Below, in pieces: positions 44,902 through 53,442 of a stretch of 64,000 nt of DNA. A model generated the notes under the pieces. It was not told where the DNA came from. It searched no databases and worked only from the letters and a program-made list of their open reading frames with translations. Both the position numbers and the translations under genes were made by a program. The stretch is from Sphingomonas aurantiaca. Lineage in GTDB: Bacteria > Pseudomonadota > Alphaproteobacteria > Sphingomonadales > Sphingomonadaceae. Location of the stretch: positions 417,105 to 481,104 of the forward strand of contig NZ_QAOG01000001.1 of the NCBI RefSeq assembly GCF_003050705.1. The letters run 5' to 3'. How positions within the stretch are numbered: position 1 is the stretch's first letter; every line of letters begins with the position of its first letter.

Positions 44902-46208
44902 GCACCCAGCCCAATACGCTCCATGACGTCCAGCCGGACGGCTTCTTCACCCGCGGCCTCGCCGATGCCGATGCCGCCGTCTTCGCCGGCGTAGAGGCCG
45001 AGCTCGAGCGCGAGCAGACCCAGATCGAGCTGATCGCGTCCGAGAACATCGTCTCGAAGGCAGTGCTCGAGGCGCAGGGCTCGGTCTTCACCAACAAATA
45101 TGCGGAAGGCTATCCGGGCAAGCGCTATTACCAGGGCTGCGCGCCGTCGGACACAGTCGAGACGCTCGCGATCGAGCGTGCCAAGCAGATCTTCGGCTGC
45201 GGGTTCGTCAACGTCCAGCCGCATTCGGGCGCGCAGGCGAACGGCGCGGTGATGCTCGCGCTGGTCAAGCCCGGCGACACCATCCTCGGCATGAGCCTCG
45301 ATGCCGGCGGTCACCTGACGCACGGCGCCAAGCCCGCGCAGTCGGGCAAGTGGTTCAACGCGATCCAGTACGGCGTCGACGCGACCACGCACCTGATCGA
45401 TTACGACGCGGTCGAGGCGCTGGCGGTCGAGCATCAGCCGAAGCTGATCATCGCAGGCGGCTCGGCCTATCCGCGCGTCATCGACTTCGCGCGCTTCCGG
45501 GAGATCGCGGACAAGGTCGGCGCGTATTTCATGGTCGACATGGCGCATTTCGCCGGGATCGTCGCCGCCGGGCTGCACCCGACGCCGTTCGGCCATGCGC
45601 ATGTCGTCACCACCACCACGCACAAGACGCTGCGCGGTCCGCGCGGCGGCATGATCATGACGAATGACGAGGCCGTCGCGAAGAAGATCAACTCGGCGGT
45701 GTTCCCGGGTCTCCAGGGTGGGCCGCTCATGCATGTGATCGCGGCAAAGGCCGTCGCGTTCGGCGAGGCGCTCCAGCCCGACTTCAAGAGCTACATCGCC
45801 GCCGTCGTCGAGAATGCGAAGGTGCTCGCGGCGACGCTCAAGGAGCGCGGGTCCGACGTGGTTTCGGGCGGCACCGACACGCATCTGGCGTTGATCGACC
45901 TCACCCCGCTGGGTATCACCGGACGCGATGCGGACGAGGCGCTCGAGCGTGCGGGGATCACCTGCAACAAAAACGGCATCCCCAATGATCCGTTGCCGCC
46001 GATGAAGACCAGCGGCATCCGCGTCGGCAGCCCTGCCGGCACCACGCGCGGCTTCGGCCCGGCCGAATTCCGCGAGATCGGCAACATGGTCGCCGACGTG
46101 CTGGACGGGCTCGCGAAAAAGGGCGAGCATGGGGACCCGGAGGTCGAGGCGGACGTTCGGACGCGTGTTCGCACGCTGTGCGCACGCTTCCCGATCTATC
46201 AAGGATGA
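44898..46208 (+). CDS. glyA: serine hydroxymethyltransferase
   Basis: A 436-residue GlyA, a PLP enzyme interconverting serine and glycine with tetrahydrofolate. Conserved segments are [35 protein letters not shown] region (about 50-75), [29 protein letters not shown], the PLP lysine motif [14 protein letters not shown] (about 236-249) and [10 protein letters not shown]. It is coupled to rpiB upstream. Downstream come a small membrane protein gene after 5 bases and nrdR, all likely one operon. Confidence 0.97.
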   Translation: MSTQPNTLHDVQPDGFFTRGLADADAAVFAGVEAELEREQTQIELIASENIVSKAVLEAQGSVFTNKYAEGYPGKRYYQGCAPSDTVETLAIERAKQIFGCGFVNVQPHSGAQANGAVMLALVKPGDTILGMSLDAGGHLTHGAKPAQSGKWFNAIQYGVDATTHLIDYDAVEALAVEHQPKLIIAGGSAYPRVIDFARFREIADKVGAYFMVDMAHFAGIVAAGLHPTPFGHAHVVTTTTHKTLRGPRGGMIMTNDEAVAKKINSAVFPGLQGGPLMHVIAAKAVAFGEALQPDFKSYIAAVVENAKVLAATLKERGSDVVSGGTDTHLALIDLTPLGITGRDADEALERAGITCNKNGIPNDPLPPMKTSGIRVGSPAGTTRGFGPAEFREIGNMVADVLDGLAKKGEHGDPEVEADVRTRVRTLCARFPIYQG

Positions 46209-46213
46209 TGAGC

Positions 46214-46393
46214 ATGTCGAAGATCGACGAAATCCAGAACGACATCAAGGCGACCCCCGGCCTCGGCAAGAGCATGGCCAAGTGGAGCGCGCTCGGCGCA
46301 GTCGTGGCGATCCCGGTGCCGGTGATCGGCCCGATCTTCGGTGCGCTCGCAGGCGCGGGCTACGCCTACTACAAGGGCAAGAAGAAGGTCTGA
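46214..46393 (+). CDS. small membrane protein (59 aa)
   Basis: Reads MSKIDEIQNDIKATPGLGKSMAKW, then a Gly/Ala/Pro-rich hydrophobic segment (about 25-52, ALGAVVAIPVPVIGPIFGALAGAGYAYY) and a basic tail GKKKV. This glycine-zipper-like hairpin is typical of small inner-membrane proteins. AAGGA lies eight bases before the ATG. It lies between glyA and nrdR, and nrdR starts on the base after its stop. Function is unknown. Confidence 0.75.
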   Translation: MSKIDEIQNDIKATPGLGKSMAKWSALGAVVAIPVPVIGPIFGALAGAGYAYYKGKKKV

Positions 46394-46858
46394 ATGCGCT
46401 GCCCCTTTTGCGGACATGAAGACAGCCAGGTAAAGGACAGCCGCCCCACCGAAGACGGGGCGGCGATCCGGCGCCGGCGCCAGTGCGAAGGCTGCGCCGC
46501 GCGTTTCACGACGTTCGAACGCATCCAGTTGCGCGAACTGTTCGTGTTGAAGAGTGAGGGCAGGCGTGAGCCATTCGACCGCGAGAAGCTGCTGCGGTCG
46601 CTGTCGATCGCGACGCGGAAACGGGCGATCGAGGCGGGGCGGATCGACAAGCTCGTGAGCGGGATCCAGCGCCGGCTCGAGACGCTGGGCGAGAACGACG
46701 TGACGTCGAAGCGGATCGGCGAAATGGTGATGGATGGGCTCAAGGGGCTCGATTCGGTCGCGTATATCCGGTTTGCGAGTGTGTACCGGGATTTTAGCGA
46801 GGCGAAGGACTTCGAGGCGTTTGCCGGGAGTGTCGAGGAGGTCGGGCGGGCGGAGTGA
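46394..46858 (+). CDS. nrdR: transcriptional repressor NrdR
   Basis: A 154-residue NrdR, the zinc-ribbon and ATP-cone repressor of ribonucleotide reductase genes. The N-terminal ribbon is [15 protein letters not shown] with [13 protein letters not shown] (Cys 3, 6, 33 and 36 approximately). The ATP-cone (about 49-140) follows, with [20 protein letters not shown] and [11 protein letters not shown]. Length is standard. It starts directly after the small membrane protein stop (TGAATG), which implies coupling with the glyA operon. Confidence 0.95.
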   Translation: MRCPFCGHEDSQVKDSRPTEDGAAIRRRRQCEGCAARFTTFERIQLRELFVLKSEGRREPFDREKLLRSLSIATRKRAIEAGRIDKLVSGIQRRLETLGENDVTSKRIGEMVMDGLKGLDSVAYIRFASVYRDFSEAKDFEAFAGSVEEVGRAE

Positions 46859-46943
46859 TCGGGGCCCGCGAGTCGGTCCTTCGATCCGCGCCAGTGCTGG
46901 CCACATTGCGCACTTCACCTTATCGACATTGCCTCACCCCCTT

Positions 46944-46994
46944 CCGTTCGTCCTGAGTAGGGACTGAGCTTGGCGAAGGCCCGTATCGAAGGAC
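46944..46994 (+). repeat. left arm of palindrome family P4, flanking the GIY-YIG gene
   Basis: CCGTTCGTCCTGAGTAGGG to CGTATCGAAGGAC, 51 bases. The complement of 47274-47325 matches it closely, with the same outer 18 bases and the same inner 14 bases. Confidence 0.8.
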
Positions 46995-47001
46995 AGGTTG
47001 C

Positions 47002-48216
47002 ATGAGCTTTTACGCCTACATGCTACGCTGTTCCGACGGCAGTTATTATATTGGCCATACCGACGCGCTCGAACGCCGCATCGCGCAGCACCAGCTTGGC
47101 GAGTTTCCGGGATACACGCATAACCGGCGCCCGGTGACGCTCATTTGGTCGCAAGATTTCCCGAGCAGGATCGAAGCGCTGGGAGCCGAGCGCCAGCTAA
47201 AGGGATGGAGCCGCGCGAAGAAAGAAGCGTTGGCGGCGGGCAATTGGGAGGCGGTGCGCTTCCTCGCGCGCAAGTCCTTCGATACGGGTCTTCGGCTTCG
47301 CTCAGCCCCTACTCAGGACGAACGGGGTGGGGTGGAAGACCGGGGTGAATTGGCTGAGCACATCGACTTTGGTGAGCTTGGCGAGATTGGTGGATTTGGC
47401 GACGTGATTGACGAAAATATGACGCGTGCGGACATTACCGGCGACAGCGAGACGCTTTCGGACGGGGCCGGGATTGTCGGCGGCCCCACCCCACCCCCGG
47501 TGATCGTCCTGGTCCGCCCCCAGCTCGGCGAGAATATCGGCAAGGCCGCGCGTGCGATGCTCAATTTCGGGCTTGTCGAGATGCGCCTCGTATCCCCACG
47601 CGACGGCTGGCCCAACCCCTCCGCGGGCCCCGCCGCAAGCGGCGCAGGCATGGTCCTCCAGAACGCGCAGGTCTACGACAGCGTCGCGGCCGCCACTGCG
47701 GACTGCGCGCAGGTGTTCGCCACCACGGTGCGCAAGCGGGGCGTGACCAAGCCCGTCGTCACCCCCGAACAGGCCGCGACCGAGATCCACGCCGCGCCCG
47801 GCCGCTCCGCGATCCTGTTCGGGCCCGAGCGATCGGGCCTCGAGACCGACGACGTCGCGGTCGCGCGGACGATCATCACGGTGCCGATCAATCCGGAGTT
47901 CGGCTCGCTCAACCTTGCCCAGGCGGTGATTCTGGTCGCGTATGAATGGTCCAAGGGGCTGACCGCGGAGCGCGAACTCAGCCAGCCGTCGATCAACCCG
48001 ATCATGCCGCCTGCGCCGCAGGAGGAGCTCGACGGGATGATCGGGCAGCTCGATACCATGCTGATGGGGGCGGGGTTCTTCTATCCGCCGGACAAGATCC
48101 AGACGACGCGGCGGACGCTGCGTACGCTGCTGACCAAGCCGGGCTGGTCGAGCCAGGAGATCCGGACGATGCGCGGCGTGCTGTCGTCGCTGGCGGGGAA
48201 GAAGCCCCGGGGTTGA
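47002..48216 (+). CDS. GIY-YIG nuclease domain, open frame continuing into TrmJ
   Basis: Residues 1-90 form a complete small GIY-YIG (URI, COG2827) domain: FYAYMLRCSDGSYYIGHT with the GIY-YIG pair, ERRIAQH with the catalytic Arg, and SRIEALGAERQLKGWSRAKKEAL with the metal-binding Glu. Right after ARKSF the frame enters the right P4 palindrome arm, which happens to have no in-frame stop, and continues through a low-complexity linker into a TrmJ-type methyltransferase. A natural nuclease gene of this family would end near 47280. Whether a fusion protein is made is open. The nuclease lies between inverted palindrome arms, as in a mobile element. The start ATG at 47002 is seven bases after the left arm. 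Confidence 0.65.
   Translation: MSFYAYMLRCSDGSYYIGHTDALERRIAQHQLGEFPGYTHNRRPVTLIWSQDFPSRIEALGAERQLKGWSRAKKEALAAGNWEAVRFLARKSFDTGLRLRSAPTQDERGGVEDRGELAEHIDFGELGEIGGFGDVIDENMTRADITGDSETLSDGAGIVGGPTPPPVIVLVRPQLGENIGKAARAMLNFGLVEMRLVSPRDGWPNPSAGPAASGAGMVLQNAQVYDSVAAATADCAQVFATTVRKRGVTKPVVTPEQAATEIHAAPGRSAILFGPERSGLETDDVAVARTIITVPINPEFGSLNLAQAVILVAYEWSKGLTAERELSQPSINPIMPPAPQEELDGMIGQLDTMLMGAGFFYPPDKIQTTRRTLRTLLTKPGWSSQEIRTMRGVLSSLAGKKPRG
47274..47325 (+). repeat. right arm of palindrome family P4, flanking the GIY-YIG gene
   Basis: GTCCTTCGATACGGG to CTACTCAGGACGAACGG, 52 bases, the inverted counterpart of 46944-46994. It is translated in frame as part of the open frame. Confidence 0.8.
47419..48216 (+). 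CDS. trmJ: TrmJ-type tRNA/rRNA methyltransferase (SpoU family)
   Basis: A 265-residue SPOUT enzyme of the TrmJ/YfhQ type, 2'-O-methylating tRNA position 32 in the best-studied members. It begins its conserved fold at PVIVLVRPQLGENIGKAARAMLNFGL (about 24-49). Motif 2 is AILFGPERSGLETDDVA, and motif 3 is VPINPEFGSLNLAQAVILVAYEW, followed by a C-terminal helical part. The ATG at 47419 is the nearest in-frame start giving family length, but its ribosome site is weak, and GTG at 47404 is possible. The frame is open all the way back into the GIY-YIG domain. Confidence 0.85.
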   Translation: MTRADITGDSETLSDGAGIVGGPTPPPVIVLVRPQLGENIGKAARAMLNFGLVEMRLVSPRDGWPNPSAGPAASGAGMVLQNAQVYDSVAAATADCAQVFATTVRKRGVTKPVVTPEQAATEIHAAPGRSAILFGPERSGLETDDVAVARTIITVPINPEFGSLNLAQAVILVAYEWSKGLTAERELSQPSINPIMPPAPQEELDGMIGQLDTMLMGAGFFYPPDKIQTTRRTLRTLLTKPGWSSQEIRTMRGVLSSLAGKKPRG

Positions 48217-48221
48217 CCTGT

Positions 48222-48303
48222 GTCATCCTGGGCTCGACCCAGGATTCAGAGCCAGAGAGGGCGGCGTTTGGAGCTCTGGATCCTGGATCAAGTTCAGGAT
48301 GAC
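48222..48303. repeat. intergenic palindrome, variant of family P1
   Basis: Outer GTCATCCTGGGCTCGACCCAGG and its rough complement, inner ATTCAGAGCC and GAGCTCTGGATCC. It lies after the trmJ stop and before the convergent chorismate mutase. Confidence 0.8.
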
Positions 48304-48332
48304 GGAGTGTGGGGAGGGGTCGGCGGGCCGCC

Positions 48333-48632
48333 TCAGCGCCGGTCGAACGTCGCCAGTTCATACGCAATCGACGCCTCGACCAGCCCTTCCCACAGATCCG
48401 CGATCGCCTCATCCGGCAACCCTAGCCGCGCGGCCTCGGCCCGCGCATTCTCGATCACCTGTGTCTTGCGCGCTTCGTCGCGCACATGCCCCCGCTCAGG
48501 TTTGATGCGTGCGGCGGCGTCCATATAGGCGAAGCGGCGCGCCAGCAGTGCGACGAGCTCGCGGTCGAGCGCGTCGACGCCCGCGCGGACCTCGGTCATA
48601 GTGGTGCAGTCGGGTCCGGATAGGATGGTCAT
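48333..48632 (-). CDS. chorismate mutase (AroQ type)
   Basis: A 99-residue AroQ-class helical chorismate mutase, converting chorismate to prephenate for phenylalanine and tyrosine. Typical residues are in [30 protein letters not shown] (R-x-x-I/V-D-x-L-D and the Lys of helix 1) and the later [36 protein letters not shown] lies upstream of the ATG at 48632. The longer antisense frame over rpsD is rejected. It is divergent from rpsD across 192 bases. Confidence 0.9.
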   Translation of the reverse strand: MTILSGPDCTTMTEVRAGVDALDRELVALLARRFAYMDAAARIKPERGHVRDEARKTQVIENARAEAARLGLPDEAIADLWEGLVEASIAYELATFDRR

Positions 48633-48824
48633 GCCGCCTCTTGCCGAGCGGCCCGCATGCTGTCCAGCTTGACTCTGGCCCGCCCTCCGTCTAGGCGCCC
48701 GCCTTCGCAATGGCCCTGCACCCCGGTGAAGCGGTGGCCCTGCCTTGTCCGGACCCTTGGGTCTCACGACGACCAGCAGAGCGATACCGGGACCAACGTT
48801 GTTTGCATTTGCAAAGGTTATATT

Positions 48825-49439
48825 ATGTCGAAGCGTCAAAGCGCGAAGTACAAACTCGATCGCCGTATGGGCGAGAATATCTGGGGTCGTCCCAAGTCGC
48901 CGGTCAACAAGCGCGAATACGGCCCGGGCCAGCACGGCCAGCGCCGCAAGGGTAAGGTTAGCGACTTCGGTATCCAGCTGCGCGCCAAGCAGAAGCTCAA
49001 GGGCTATTATGGCGACGTGACGGAGAAGCAGTTCCGCGCATGCTACCATGAGGCGGCTCGTCTGAAGGGCGATACCTCGCAGAACCTGATCGGCCTGCTC
49101 GAGCAGCGTCTCGACATGATCGTCTATCGCGCCAAGTTCGCGCCGACGATCTTCGCGGCGCGCCAGATCGTTTCGCACGGCCACATCCGCGTCAACGGTG
49201 TGAAGTGCAACATCGCCTCGCGTCGCTGCTTCGTCGGCGACGAGATCACGCTGGGTTCGAAGGCGCAGGAAATGGCGCTGGTGATGGAAGCGCAGAGCCT
49301 CGCCGAGCGCGAAATCCCCGATTATGTCGCTCCGGACGGCGCGGCCAAGGTTACCTTCACGCGCGTCCCGACGCTCGACGAAGTGCCTTACCCGGTGAAG
49401 ATGGAACCGAATCTGGTCGTCGAGTTCTACTCGCGCTGA
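48825..49439 (+). CDS. rpsD: 30S ribosomal protein S4
   Basis: A 204-residue S4, which nucleates 30S assembly by binding 16S rRNA helix junctions. It begins [22 protein letters not shown]. The S4 RNA-binding domain (about 94-155) includes [32 protein letters not shown]. This is the alphaproteobacterial form without the zinc-binding Cys motif. AAAGG lies nine bases before the ATG. It is monocistronic, as usual in the group, and followed by a P4-type palindrome and a strong terminator. Confidence 0.97.
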   Translation: MSKRQSAKYKLDRRMGENIWGRPKSPVNKREYGPGQHGQRRKGKVSDFGIQLRAKQKLKGYYGDVTEKQFRACYHEAARLKGDTSQNLIGLLEQRLDMIVYRAKFAPTIFAARQIVSHGHIRVNGVKCNIASRRCFVGDEITLGSKAQEMALVMEAQSLAEREIPDYVAPDGAAKVTFTRVPTLDEVPYPVKMEPNLVVEFYSR

Positions 49440-49451
49440 TTTGATTTCCTC

Positions 49452-49602
49452 CCATTCGTCCTGAGTAGCCGTCGAGTAGCGGCGCAGCCGCGTATCGAGA
49501 CGGCGTATCGAGGGATAGGTTGGCGCGTACCACCTGTGCTTCGATACGAGCCCTCGATACGGCGCCTTCGGCGCCTACTCGGTCTCTACTCAGCACGAAC
49601 GG
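49452..49602. repeat. intergenic palindrome, family P4 (no gene inside)
   Basis: A 150-base inverted repeat: ATTCGTCCTGAGTAG at the left and CTACTCAGCACGAACGG at the right, with inner CGCGTATCGA and TCGATACG layers. It has the same outer ends as the arms flanking the GIY-YIG gene but contains only nested hairpins. Confidence 0.8.
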
Positions 49603-49612
49603 TAAGCTTGTG

Positions 49613-49640
49613 GAGGGCGGTCCCATTGGGGCCGCCCTTT
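49613..49640 (+). terminator. rho-independent terminator after rpsD
   Basis: GGGCGGTCCC and GGGGCCGCCC pair (one T-G) around ATT, followed by TTTTTCG. It lies about 175 bases after rpsD because the P4 element sits between. Confidence 0.8.
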
Positions 49641-49717
49641 TTCGTTGCGCCGTTTCGTTGCGTGGACAGGCGCGCGTACCGCTGCCAGAACCCGCGCAAC
49701 TCATTGGGGAAATGACC

Positions 49718-51349
49718 ATGCGCGCTGCCATCCTGTCTCTGTTGCTGCTCGGGACCGCTGCGTCCGCCCAAACGACCCCGGCGATCTCGGTCGAGACGCT
49801 CAAGACCGTCACGCAGGTGCTGTCGTCGGATGCGTATGAAGGCCGCGCGCCGACGACGCCCGCGGAGGCCAAGACGGTCGCGTATATCGTCGAGCGGATG
49901 AAGGCCGCGGGGCTCAAGCCCGGCAACAAGGGTCAGTGGACGCAGGACGTGCCGATGGTGCAGATCACCGCGGGCAACGTGCAGCCCTATGTCTTCTCCG
50001 GCGGCAAGGCCCCGGTCAGCCTGAACTTCCGCACCGACATGGTCGCGGGCACCTATCGCGTCGTGCCGAAGGTGTCGGTCGCGAACAGCGACGTCGTGTT
50101 CGTCGGCTACGGCATCACCGCGCCCGAAAAGGGCTGGGACGATTATGCGGGCACCGACGTGAAGGGGAAGACCGTCGTCATCCTGATCAACGACGCCGAT
50201 TGGCAGACGATGTCGCGTGAGGGGCCGTTCGAGGGCCGCGCGATGACCTGGTACGGGCGCTGGCCGTACAAGTTCGAGAACGCCGCCAAGCACGGCGCGG
50301 CGGCGGCGATCATCGTCCATGATACCGAGCCGGCGGCGTATCCGTGGGCAGTGGTGCAGTCGTCCTGGACCGGGCCGCAGCTCGAACTGGACGAGAAGGG
50401 CGATCATCTCGACCAGTCGCAGATCGTCGGCTGGATGCAGAAGGCGTCTGCCGAGCGCGTATTCGCGAGCGCGGGCAAGGATTATGCGACGCTGGCGGCG
50501 GCGGCGAAGGTGAAGGGGTTCAAGGCCGTGCCGCTCGGGCTGAAGTTCGGCGGCGGGTTCACCAACACGATCAAGCGCCAGGCGTCGAAGAACGTCATCG
50601 GTGTGTTGCCGGGCAAGACTGCGCCGAACGACTATGTGCTGTATTCGGCGCATTGGGATCATCTCGGGCGCTGCGACGCGGTGGAGGGCGACGATATCTG
50701 CAACGGCGCTGCGGACAACGCGACGGGTATCGCCGGGCTGGTCGCGCTGGCCGAGGCGCAGGTGAAGGCGGGGCCCGCCAAGCGCTCGATCGCGTTCCTC
50801 GCGGTGACGGCGGAGGAATCCGGGCTGCTCGGCTCGCGCTATTATGCCGAGCATCCGATCTACCCGCTGGCGCACACCGTGGGCGGCGTGAACATGGACG
50901 TGCTGAACGTCGACGGTCGCGCGAAGGACTTCGTGCTGGCCGGCGCGGGCAAGTCTGAGATCGAGGATCTGGTGAAGCCGTTCGTCGCCGCCGAGGGCCG
51001 CGTGATCGGGGTCGAGGCGAACCTGGAACGCGGCGGCTATTACCGGTCGGATCATTTCAGCTTTGCCAAGCTGGGCGTGCCGATGCTGGATGGCGGCAGC
51101 GGCGAGGATCTGATCGTCGGTGGGACGGCGGCGGGGCATGCCGCGCGCGAGGACTATGTCGCGCACCGCTATCACAAGCCCGCGGACGAATATGACGCGA
51201 AGTGGGACTGGTCGGGCGCGGTCGAGGATCTGGGGATCTATTACGGTCTCGGGCGCAAGCTCGCGGACGATACCAGTCTGTGGCCGAACTGGTATAAGAG
51301 CGCCGAATTCCGCGGCATTCGTGACCGCGATCGCGCAGGAGCCAAGTAA
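49718..51349 (+). CDS. M28 family metallopeptidase, exported
   Basis: A 543-residue aminopeptidase-type Zn peptidase. A signal peptide (about 1-19, LLLLGTAASAQ) precedes an inserted PA domain (about 130-260). The catalytic zinc ligands are visible: HWDH (His and Asp), DN in GAADNATG, EES in TAEESGLLGS (the general base and ligand), MDVLNVDG, and the final His in YRSDHFSFA. GGGGA lies seven bases before the ATG at 49718; the ATG at 49712 has only one base of spacing. It is directly followed by agmatine deiminase, with one base between genes. Confidence 0.9.
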   Translation: MRAAILSLLLLGTAASAQTTPAISVETLKTVTQVLSSDAYEGRAPTTPAEAKTVAYIVERMKAAGLKPGNKGQWTQDVPMVQITAGNVQPYVFSGGKAPVSLNFRTDMVAGTYRVVPKVSVANSDVVFVGYGITAPEKGWDDYAGTDVKGKTVVILINDADWQTMSREGPFEGRAMTWYGRWPYKFENAAKHGAAAAIIVHDTEPAAYPWAVVQSSWTGPQLELDEKGDHLDQSQIVGWMQKASAERVFASAGKDYATLAAAAKVKGFKAVPLGLKFGGGFTNTIKRQASKNVIGVLPGKTAPNDYVLYSAHWDHLGRCDAVEGDDICNGAADNATGIAGLVALAEAQVKAGPAKRSIAFLAVTAEESGLLGSRYYAEHPIYPLAHTVGGVNMDVLNVDGRAKDFVLAGAGKSEIEDLVKPFVAAEGRVIGVEANLERGGYYRSDHFSFAKLGVPMLDGGSGEDLIVGGTAAGHAAREDYVAHRYHKPADEYDAKWDWSGAVEDLGIYYGLGRKLADDTSLWPNWYKSAEFRGIRDRDRAGAK

Positions 51350-52327
51350 GTGACCACGACTACCGCCGTCTCGACCCCAGCCGAATGGGCGCACCACAAG
51401 GCCGTCTGGATCGGCTTTCCGAGCCATGCGGACCTGTGGCTCGACGATCTGGAACCCGCGCGCGACGAGGTCGTCGCGTTCGCCAGGGCGGTGCATGCCG
51501 AGGGCCGCGGCGAGACCGTGATCCTGGTCGCGGCGGACGTCGGGTCGGCGACCACCGCCAAGCGGCTCGCGCCGTTCGCGGAGGTGGTGGTCGAGCCGTT
51601 CGGCGACATCTGGCTGCGCGACACCGCCCCGATCATCGTCGCCGACGGCAGCGCGCGGGACTTCCAGTTCAACGGCTGGGGCGGAAAATATGACCTGCCG
51701 GGTGACGACACGATCGGGCAGCGGCTGGCGGCGAGCCGGCACAAGCAGGTCGAGACGTGTGCGTGGGTGCTCGAAGGGGGCGCGATCGATGGCGATGGCA
51801 CCGGGACGGTCGTCACGACCCAGCAGTGCCTGCTCAACCGGAACCGCAATCCGTCGTTGACCAAGGAAGAGATCGAGGCGCGGCTGGCGTCGGATCTCGG
51901 CTACACGCGCGTCGTCTGGCTGGGGGACGGGCTGGTCAACGATCACACCGACGGCCATGTCGACAACCTCGCGCGGTTTGTCGGCGAGGGACGTGTGGCG
52001 ATCCCGCAGGCGGCCGACAATGATCCGAACTGGCAGGTGTACCAGAATGCCGCGCGTGATGCTGCGGCAGCCGGGCTGACGGTCGTGACGATCCCGTCGC
52101 CGGGCCGCGTGCTGCGCGACGAGGAGGTCGTGCCGGCGAGCTACATGAACTTCTATATCGGCAATGCCGCGGTGGTGGTGCCGTTGTACGGGGCCGAGAA
52201 CGACCAGGCGGCGGTGGTGGCGATCCAGGCGCTGTTCCCGGACCGCGAGGTCGTGGGCCAGCGCGCGGATCATATCTTGACGGGCGGCGGGAGCTTCCAC
52301 TGCATCTCGCAGCAGATTCCGGGGTAA
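51350..52327 (+). CDS. aguA: agmatine deiminase (peptidyl-arginine deiminase family)
   Basis: A 325-residue AguA-type deiminase, hydrolysing agmatine to N-carbamoylputrescine. The conserved segments are WLRDTAPIIV (about 85-95), WVLEGGAIDGDGTGTVVTTQQCLLNRNRNP (about 138-167), HTDGHVDNLARFV with the active His, and the nucleophile Cys in GGGSFHCISQQIP near the C-terminus. A GTG start at 51350 directly follows the stop of the M28 peptidase, so the two are co-translated. It would feed putrescine synthesis; no aguB is in the window. Confidence 0.93.
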   Translation: MTTTTAVSTPAEWAHHKAVWIGFPSHADLWLDDLEPARDEVVAFARAVHAEGRGETVILVAADVGSATTAKRLAPFAEVVVEPFGDIWLRDTAPIIVADGSARDFQFNGWGGKYDLPGDDTIGQRLAASRHKQVETCAWVLEGGAIDGDGTGTVVTTQQCLLNRNRNPSLTKEEIEARLASDLGYTRVVWLGDGLVNDHTDGHVDNLARFVGEGRVAIPQAADNDPNWQVYQNAARDAAAAGLTVVTIPSPGRVLRDEEVVPASYMNFYIGNAAVVVPLYGAENDQAAVVAIQALFPDREVVGQRADHILTGGGSFHCISQQIPG

Positions 52328-52338
52328 ACGTCTCTTTT

Positions 52339-52417
52339 GTTCCCCCGCGAAAGCGGGGGGCCAGGGTTGCAAGCGGTATCGTTCCTGGCGCCTGGACCCC
52401 CGCCTTCGCGGGGGAAC
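52339..52417. repeat. intergenic palindrome, family P2
   Basis: Arms GTTCCCCCGCGAAAGCGGGGG and CCCCCGCCTTCGCGGGGGAAC, inner CCAGGG and CCTGGA. It is followed after 37 bases by a P3 element. Confidence 0.85.
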
Positions 52418-52454
52418 GGCGGGCTAGCGTGGATCTCTATCGTTTCACAAACCA

Positions 52455-52558
52455 CCACCCCGGCGAAGGCCGAGGCCCAATTGGGGGACGTAGCAAACGG
52501 AGGACCGCCCTTCGTTACGCCGACCTCTCCAATTGGGCCCCGGCCCTCGCCGGGGTGG
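52455..52558. repeat. intergenic palindrome, family P3
   Basis: Arms CCACCCCGGCGAAGGCCGAGG and CCCCGGCCCTCGCCGGGGTGG, with inner CCCAATTGG and CCAATTGGG. It ends 14 bases from the stop of the convergent methyltransferase gene. Confidence 0.85.
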
Positions 52559-52572
52559 AAGCTGGAGCGGCC

Positions 52573-53442
52573 TCAGCGGCTCCAGCGGGCCCAGATCGCG
52601 GTCGGCAGCGTCAGGCCGCGCGCTTCCTCGCGGACGCCGAGTTCGCCTACTTCGACCTTGCCGGGCAAATCCGCGAACACCTGGTTGAGCAGCTCGCCGA
52701 TCGCCAGCGCGGACATCCGCACTGCGTAGACCGTCAGGAACAGGAACCGCGAATTCTCGTCGAGCAGCTTGCGGCAATCGGCGATCAGCTTGGGCAGGTC
52801 TTCCTCGAGCCGCCACACCTCGCCCTCCGGCCCGCGACCATATTTCGGCGGGTCGAGCAAAATTCCGTCATACCGCCGCCCGCGGCGAACCTCGCGCGCG
52901 ACAAACTTCGCCGCGTCGTCGGTCATCCAGCGGATCGGCGCGTCGGCCATGCCCGACAGCTTGGCGTTGGCCTTGGCCGCCTCGACCGATTTCTTCGACG
53001 CATCGACGTGCACCATGCGGACGCCCTTGGTCGCCATCGCGAGCGTGCCGACGCCGGTATAGCCGAACAGGTTCATGCACTCGGGCGAGTCGAGCCCCGC
53101 CACGCGTTCGCGCATCCAGCTCCACACCGGTGCCATGTCGGGGAAGAAGCCGAGATGGCGGAACGGGGTGGTCTGTGCGGTGTAGGACACCTCGTTCCAC
53201 TTGAGCGTCCAGCCCTCGCGGGGGACGGGTTCCGAAAATTCCCAGCGGCCGCCGCCGTCCTCGTCGGAGCCGGGGACGAATTCGCCCTGCGCCGTCCAGT
53301 TGGTCGAGGCGGGGGCCCACATCGCCTGCGGTTCGGGGCGGATGAAGCGGAAGCGGCCATAGCGTTCGAGCTTCTTGCCGTGGCCTGAATCGATCAGGCC
53401 GTAATCCGCCCAGGGTTCGCCGATGAGTGTGTGCAGCTTCAT
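52573..53442 (-). CDS. class I SAM-dependent methyltransferase (RlmI-like)
   Basis: A 289-residue methyltransferase of the S-AdoMet-dependent RlmI/RlmK-like group (PF10672 type). A short N-terminal region (YGLIDSGHGKKLERYGRFRFIRPEPQA) is followed by a Rossmann fold with MNLFGYTGVGTLAMATKGVRMVHVDASKKSVEAAKANA (about 122-160) and ILLDPPKYGRGPEGEVW (DPPKYGRG, about 194-206). It is expected to methylate rRNA bases, but the target is not shown. Its ATG overlaps the thrC stop as ATGA, the last gene of that run. Confidence 0.88.
   Translation of the reverse strand: MKLHTLIGEPWADYGLIDSGHGKKLERYGRFRFIRPEPQAMWAPASTNWTAQGEFVPGSDEDGGGRWEFSEPVPREGWTLKWNEVSYTAQTTPFRHLGFFPDMAPVWSWMRERVAGLDSPECMNLFGYTGVGTLAMATKGVRMVHVDASKKSVEAAKANAKLSGMADAPIRWMTDDAAKFVAREVRRGRRYDGILLDPPKYGRGPEGEVWRLEEDLPKLIADCRKLLDENSRFLFLTVYAVRMSALAIGELLNQVFADLPGKVEVGELGVREEARGLTLPTAIWARWSR

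Noticed and set aside
49586..52372. A 928-codon open frame on the minus strand
   Set aside because: It lies antisense to the M28 peptidase and agmatine deiminase genes, both with full motifs. Its composition (many His, Arg, Asp and runs of charged residues) is the usual GC-rich shadow, with no domain.
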